From assembly GCA_902797185.1 (NCBI GenBank), contig CADBRV010000094.1, forward strand, positions 1-36,413: 36,413 nt of DNA, given 5' to 3'. Under the pieces are notes generated by a model, which was not told the DNA's origin, made no database searches, and was given only the letters and a program-made list of their open reading frames with translations. The translations under genes and the position numbers were made by a program. This stretch comes from an uncultured Lachnospiraceae bacterium (GTDB taxonomy: Bacteria; Bacillota; Clostridia; Lachnospirales; Lachnospiraceae). Position 1 is the stretch's first letter. Every line of letters starts with the position of its first letter. Shown here one piece after another: positions 33,183 to 36,413 of this stretch.

Positions 33183-33415
33183 TCGTAAGGAGGGACCCGC
33201 TCCAGCGGGGGCTCGGATCCCTTGCGATGCACCAGCCGCATTGTCCGATGTCATCACCCCTTCAGGTGATGACATTGGACACGCCTCCGCACGAAGTGCG
33301 GTTTATAATGGCGCAGCTCCCCTCTTTTATATGTCTCGCCTGGCAAGGCGGTGATGCAGGCCGCGCCCTCACGCGAAGCGTGATCTTTCATGGTGCGGCT
33401 CTCCTTCAGGACGGC
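33183..33415 (+). repeat. Mosaic intergenic repeat, longest copy (A-B-C-D'-E-D)
   Basis: In order: A (TCGTAAGGAGGGACCC...GGATCCCTTGCGAT), B (GATGCACCAGCCGCATTGTC), C (TGTCATCACC...GGTGATGACA), D' (GCACGAAGTGC, ATGGCGCAGCTCC), E (CGCCTGGCAAGGCG) and D (CCTCACGCGAAGCGTGAT, CATGGTGCGGCTC). It lies in the leader of the aldolase mRNA, read antisense there. The gap 33151-33688 also holds two promoters and a second copy at 33602; no gene is seen. Confidence 0.88.
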
Positions 33416-33448
33416 TTGGAATGCGGCATCTCTTTTTATTATGCAAAT

Positions 33449-33477
33449 ATCATAAATAAGCATTCTGTTCCTGTCAA
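33449..33477 (-). promoter_or_regulatory. Sigma-A promoter of the aldolase/AraC unit
   Basis: On the minus strand TTGACA (33477-33472) and TATGAT (33454-33449) are separated by 17 bases. The mRNA would start near 33440, about 290 bases before the aldolase, and carry the long mosaic repeat in its leader. Confidence 0.75.
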
Positions 33478-33552
33478 TATTCCAGCATTATTACATATAC
33501 GAACCTCTTTCTATCGTGGATATTCGGTTGTTTCTATACGCAAGAGACGACC

Positions 33553-33582
33553 TTGCCTGTTATTTTCCCTTTTTGCTAGGAT
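33553..33582 (+). promoter_or_regulatory. Candidate promoter of the ferredoxin-flavoprotein gene
   Basis: TTGCCT (33553-33558) and TAGGAT (33577-33582) are 18 bases apart. The transcript would begin just before the repeat copy at 33602-33663 and reach the gene after about 100 bases. Confidence 0.4.
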
Positions 33583-33601
33583 GCAGTAGAAGGGGAGTTT
33601 T

Positions 33602-33663
33602 TATCGTAAGGAGGGACCCTGCTTTAGCGGGAGGATCCCTTGCGATGCACCAGCCGCATCGTC
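33602..33663 (+). repeat. Mosaic intergenic repeat copy (modules A and B)
   Basis: ATCGTAAGGAGGGACCC, a GCTTTAGC loop, GGGAGGATCCCTTGCGAT and then GCACCAGCCGCATCGTC. It matches A and B of the copy 420 bases upstream nearly base for base. It ends 10 bases before the AGGAG site of the flavoprotein gene. Confidence 0.85.
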
Positions 33664-33688
33664 TTATTATATAAAGGAGAAAGTTTGT

Positions 33689-35452
33689 ATGGCTTATGAA
33701 ATCCGGCCAGGCTGCTCTGCCTGCCACTACTGTTATTATACCTGCCCTGCCGGCGCAATCGAATTTAGGGGAAGGGAATACCAGATTGACCCTGAAAAAT
33801 GCATCTCCTGCGGGAAATGCGAAAAAGCCTGCCCCACAGACCGCATTTATGACCCAGCAAAAACGACGCCTCCGATCCTGCACAAAACAAAGGAACTGGA
33901 TACAGATGTCGTCATCATCGGTGCCGGAGGGGCCGGTATGGTAGCCGCCGTCCGTATTGCACAGCTGAGCGGCCGGAAGGTCACCATCCTGGAAAGGGTC
34001 TCCAAAATCGGCGGAAGTACAAACTTAGGACATGCCTTTACGCCCCATTACACCAATTGGCATAAAAAGGCGGGAATGCCGGATGAACGGGAAGAAGCGA
34101 TTGACGCCATCTGCCAGGATGCCCAGCCCGGATATTCCAGAGAACTTTTGTCAAAAGCCATGTATGGCCTGGATGACATGTTTGACTGGCTTTGCGGCTT
34201 TGGCGGATGTGAAGAAGAATTTGAACTGATCGACCTTCAGGGAAGACCGCAATTTGGTCCTTTCCCACACCTGCCGGGATTAATCAGCCCCAGGAAAAGG
34301 ATCCTGAATCAGGACTCAACAGACGAAACCATCGGTCCCGGATGGGGAGGCACCTTTGTCCTGCAGAAAATGGCAGAGCAGGCAGAAACATTAGGGATAA
34401 ACATTATGACCATGCACAATGCCAGGCATCTCCTGTTTGGAGCTGATGGAGATTTTCAAGGAGTAATCGCCGATCATCCGGGGGGAGACCTCGTAATCCA
34501 TGCGAAGGCATGCCTTCTGTCTTCAGGGGGATTTTCCCGTAACAAAAAACTGATGAAGAAACTACGTCCATCCTTCTATGAAGACTGCCCTGTCCATACA
34601 TTTGCCACAGCAGGAGCAAGCGGGGATGCCATCCGGATGGCAAAAGAGGCGGGAGCAATGCTGGACTTGGATACTGTAAAAATCCCAATGTTTTCCCCCA
34701 CCCACCATCCCTACTCCCTAAGTTTAACCTGGCTGTCGCAGGATCCCCATATGGTCATGGTGAACCGGGACGGATGCCGGTTTTATGATGAGTCCCTCCC
34801 TCCTTCCGGTCTATGCGGTCCGCTGGAAGATGCTCCTTTTCATATTTGCTACGCCATTTTTGATGCGTCCTGGGAAAAAATATTAGATAATGAATTGCAA
34901 AGACGAGGTACTGGAACCACTGTATCGGAATCATTAAAATGCTGGAAAGATGACCTGGAAAAAGAATGCCTCTTAGGTGAACAATTTTCCCGGGAAAAGT
35001 CCGAACCCGCCAATCGGAAAAATCCATCTGCAACGGAAGCCTGGCCGGGACAGCCTGCCGTAAAAGCCGACTCTATAGCTGAGTTAGCGCAGAAGCTGGC
35101 CATGGATCCCGCAAAATTGGAACAGACGATATGGGAATATAATGAAGGCTGCCAAAAAGGAACAGATGCTTTCGGAAAAAAAGCCGTTTTTCTTAAGCCT
35201 TTCGGGCAAGGTCCCTATTACGCGCTTTTCCAGAGCCGGTTTAATGAAGGGGCTGTGGGAGGAGTTGTAACGGACGACAACCTTCGGATGCTGAAAGAAG
35301 ATGGCACCCCATTTTCAGGCATCTACTTAGCGGGAGACTGCTGCAGGGGAGTCCTAAAGAAAGATGATTCCAAAAGCAAGTTCGGTGAAATGCCCTGGGC
35401 TTTTGCCAGCGGATGGATCGCGGCAAATGAAATAGCGGAATTTTTAAAATAA
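33689..35452 (+). CDS. Ferredoxin-fused FAD-dependent reductase
   Basis: This 587-residue protein carries an N-terminal 2[4Fe-4S] ferredoxin domain (Cys9, 12, 15, 19 and Cys38, 41, 44, 48, each last Cys followed by Pro). An FAD_binding_2 flavoprotein domain follows, with the dinucleotide motif GAGGAG at 78-83 and IGGSTN next to it. The C-terminal GIYLAGDCCRG closes the FAD site. The block VNRDGCRFYDES matches the family. The HHTMGG-type segment of fumarate reductases is replaced by FNEGAVGG, so the substrate is probably not fumarate. It lacks a signal peptide or haem motifs, so electrons should come from a cytoplasmic ferredoxin or an Fe-S partner. The ATG at 33689 follows AAGGAG. The substrate is unknown. 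Confidence 0.9.
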   Translation: MAYEIRPGCSACHYCYYTCPAGAIEFRGREYQIDPEKCISCGKCEKACPTDRIYDPAKTTPPILHKTKELDTDVVIIGAGGAGMVAAVRIAQLSGRKVTILERVSKIGGSTNLGHAFTPHYTNWHKKAGMPDEREEAIDAICQDAQPGYSRELLSKAMYGLDDMFDWLCGFGGCEEEFELIDLQGRPQFGPFPHLPGLISPRKRILNQDSTDETIGPGWGGTFVLQKMAEQAETLGINIMTMHNARHLLFGADGDFQGVIADHPGGDLVIHAKACLLSSGGFSRNKKLMKKLRPSFYEDCPVHTFATAGASGDAIRMAKEAGAMLDLDTVKIPMFSPTHHPYSLSLTWLSQDPHMVMVNRDGCRFYDESLPPSGLCGPLEDAPFHICYAIFDASWEKILDNELQRRGTGTTVSESLKCWKDDLEKECLLGEQFSREKSEPANRKNPSATEAWPGQPAVKADSIAELAQKLAMDPAKLEQTIWEYNEGCQKGTDAFGKKAVFLKPFGQGPYYALFQSRFNEGAVGGVVTDDNLRMLKEDGTPFSGIYLAGDCCRGVLKKDDSKSKFGEMPWAFASGWIAANEIAEFLK

Positions 35453-35455
35453 TAG

Positions 35456-35505
35456 AACGATGCAGCTGGTGCATCGCAGGGAATCCTCCCGCTGGGACGG
35501 GCACC
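35456..35505 (-). repeat. Mosaic intergenic repeat copy (modules A-part and B)
   Basis: On the minus strand it reads CCGTCCCAGCGGGAGGATTC, then CTGCGATGCACCAGCTGCATCGT. It begins three bases after the flavoprotein stop and therefore lies in its 3' untranslated region. Confidence 0.78.
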
Positions 35506-35524
35506 GCCGGGCACACTATAAAAA

Positions 35525-35550
35525 CCGGGAGGCAGAAAACTGCCTCCCGG
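35525..35550. terminator. Terminator between flavoprotein and chimera genes
   Basis: CCGGGAGGCAG and CTGCCTCCCGG form an 11-bp perfect stem with an AAAA loop. The minus strand continues with TTTTTATAG, so it ends transcription from the right; the plus-strand tail AATAAATAAATG is less typical. It lies between convergent genes. Confidence 0.7.
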
Positions 35551-35621
35551 AATAAATAAATGAAATATTCTTTCCTTTATCGATAAATTCCATCTCACAC
35601 GCTATCATCCGCAGTTTGTTA

Positions 35622-35668
35622 ACGCAGGCCGTGCCTTCGCACAAAATGCTGATTATCATGGCGCGGCT
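35622..35668 (+). repeat. Mosaic intergenic repeat fragment (module D)
   Basis: GCAGGCCGTGCCTTCGCAC and ATTATCATGGCGCGGCTCTC match the right end of the long copies. It abuts the stop codon of the chimeric gene at 35670. Confidence 0.6.
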
Positions 35669-35669
35669 C

Positions 35670-36290
35670 TCATGATTCGTCTGTTACCCAGGTCCTTGCA
35701 ATCATGTAACCTGTCCAGAATCCTGCTGTCAGCAGCGCGCCATCCAATCCATGTACCCTGCTCCTGTAGAAGCAGTCCCATTTCTGTCCATAGCTTACCA
35801 TCAGGTAATAGTGCTGTGCCATTAATGCCTGGTCCAGTTTCTTTGCTGCGGCTACGCTATCATCAAAGGTTGTGGCTGCATCGAATTCATCGCAGAGCTT
35901 ATCGATGTCATCATTTTTCTGATGTACCAGGTTGGTCACGCCATCCGAACGGATTGTCCCATCTACCAGGCCTTCCAGCCTGCCAACACCTACTGAACTG
36001 TAAACACTGGACGGGTCGTCCAAATCGAACATATTGAAATGGGCAGGCGGGCCATCGATCACCCTGCCCGGAAAAGGCACCGTATCTACTGTCAAATGGT
36101 TGATTGTGACCATGGCCGCCCCGCTTTTTGCGCGATTGGCAAAATGGGCAATCACCCGGCCTGTCGGGTAAGGTTCCCTGCCTTGGAGCATATGCGGCGT
36201 AGAGGCGGAAGACCCCATCCTGTTTTTCAGGATCAGGTTTCGGACCCTTACATTAGACCCTAACGCAGGAAATTTTTGTTTCATCTCCAT
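35670..36290 (-). pseudogene. Chimera: OYE N-terminus fused to solute-binding protein C-terminus
   Basis: The frame is intact for 206 residues and starts at 36290 behind AGGAGG. Residues 1 to about 93 are the start of an Old Yellow Enzyme-type reductase (LILKNRMGSSASTPHM, ANRAKSGAAMVT, FNMFDLDDP) and resemble residues 1-87 of the enzyme at 22026. From residue 91 the sequence is instead the tail of an Opp-type solute-binding protein: VHQKNDDIDKLCDEF, MAQHYYLMVSYGQKWDC, SRVHGLDGALL and ARTWVTD align with the end of the protein at 28616. Neither fold is complete and there is no signal peptide. It is most simply a deletion scar between two adjacent genes, though it may still be expressed. A misassembly is possible. 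Confidence 0.85.
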
Positions 36291-36413
36291 TCATTCCCCT
36301 CCTTCTGATAATGAAGCTAATTCCTATTAATTTGTCGCACCCTTTTCTCAATAGAAGATATACTTTATTATCAAATCATAAATAAGTCTAAAAAAATTAT
36401 ATCTATCGCCTAC

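Noticed and set aside
33183..33415. CRISPR array or insertion sequence
   Set aside because: The repeats differ in length, are mosaic, are dispersed in both orientations and have no spacers, transposase or consistent target duplications that I can see.
33136..33589. Small frames in the aldolase/flavoprotein intergenic region
   Set aside because: They run through the mosaic repeat in several directions and lack ribosome binding sites.

Overview
The window looks like a piece of a Lachnospiraceae-type (Clostridia, Firmicutes) chromosome. This rests on the SUF operon with SufU in place of SufE, Gram-positive-style multidrug or peptide exporters without an outer-membrane partner, lipoprotein signal peptides, AGGAGG-type ribosome binding sites, consensus sigma-A promoters, and expanded flavin reductases with an Opp-type ABC importer. 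Species cannot be named from the sequence alone. No rRNA, tRNA, CRISPR array or transposase was recognised.

Region 1 (1-8909, all minus strand): the 5' part of a small lipoprotein gene, an OmpR-type response regulator and its sensor kinase, then a four-gene MacB-like export operon (adaptor, ATPase, second adaptor with a very large insertion, permease) read from a consensus promoter at 8881-8909. A direct-repeat box with an 11-bp period lies upstream of both the lipoprotein and the kinase/regulator operon, which suggests autoregulation plus a dedicated target.

Region 2 (8945-16856): sulfur mobilisation. The minus-strand operon sufC-sufB-sufD-sufS-sufU builds Fe-S clusters. Divergent from it, a second NifS/YrvO-like cysteine desulfurase and mnmA form the tRNA 2-thiouridine branch. 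The shared intergenic region holds palindromes and a four-copy 23-bp tandem repeat.

Region 3 (16857-24300): a PutP-type Na+/proline symporter, a GH3 beta-glycosidase with reversed domain order, and divergently a 682-residue Fe-S/FMN/FAD enzyme of the Old Yellow Enzyme/2,4-dienoyl-CoA reductase type.

Region 4 (24380-33477, minus): from a consensus promoter at 33449-33477, a RhaD-like class II aldolase, an AraC regulator, a YcxB-like membrane protein, an Opp/Dpp solute-binding lipoprotein, an internal terminator, then OppD, OppF, OppB and OppC. The last four genes are strikingly G+C rich and almost exclusively use G/C-ending codons, unlike everything around them.

Region 5 (33553-36413): a plus-strand ferredoxin-fused FAD reductase, and at the right end an intact-frame chimera joining the N-terminus of an Old Yellow Enzyme paralogue to the C-terminus of an Opp-type solute-binding protein.

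Scattered through the intergenic spaces are about ten copies of a modular, hairpin-forming repeat (BOX-like in architecture), always outside or at the very edge of genes, in both orientations, several in predicted mRNA leaders. This repeat family, the chimeric gene and the compositional island are the most unusual content.
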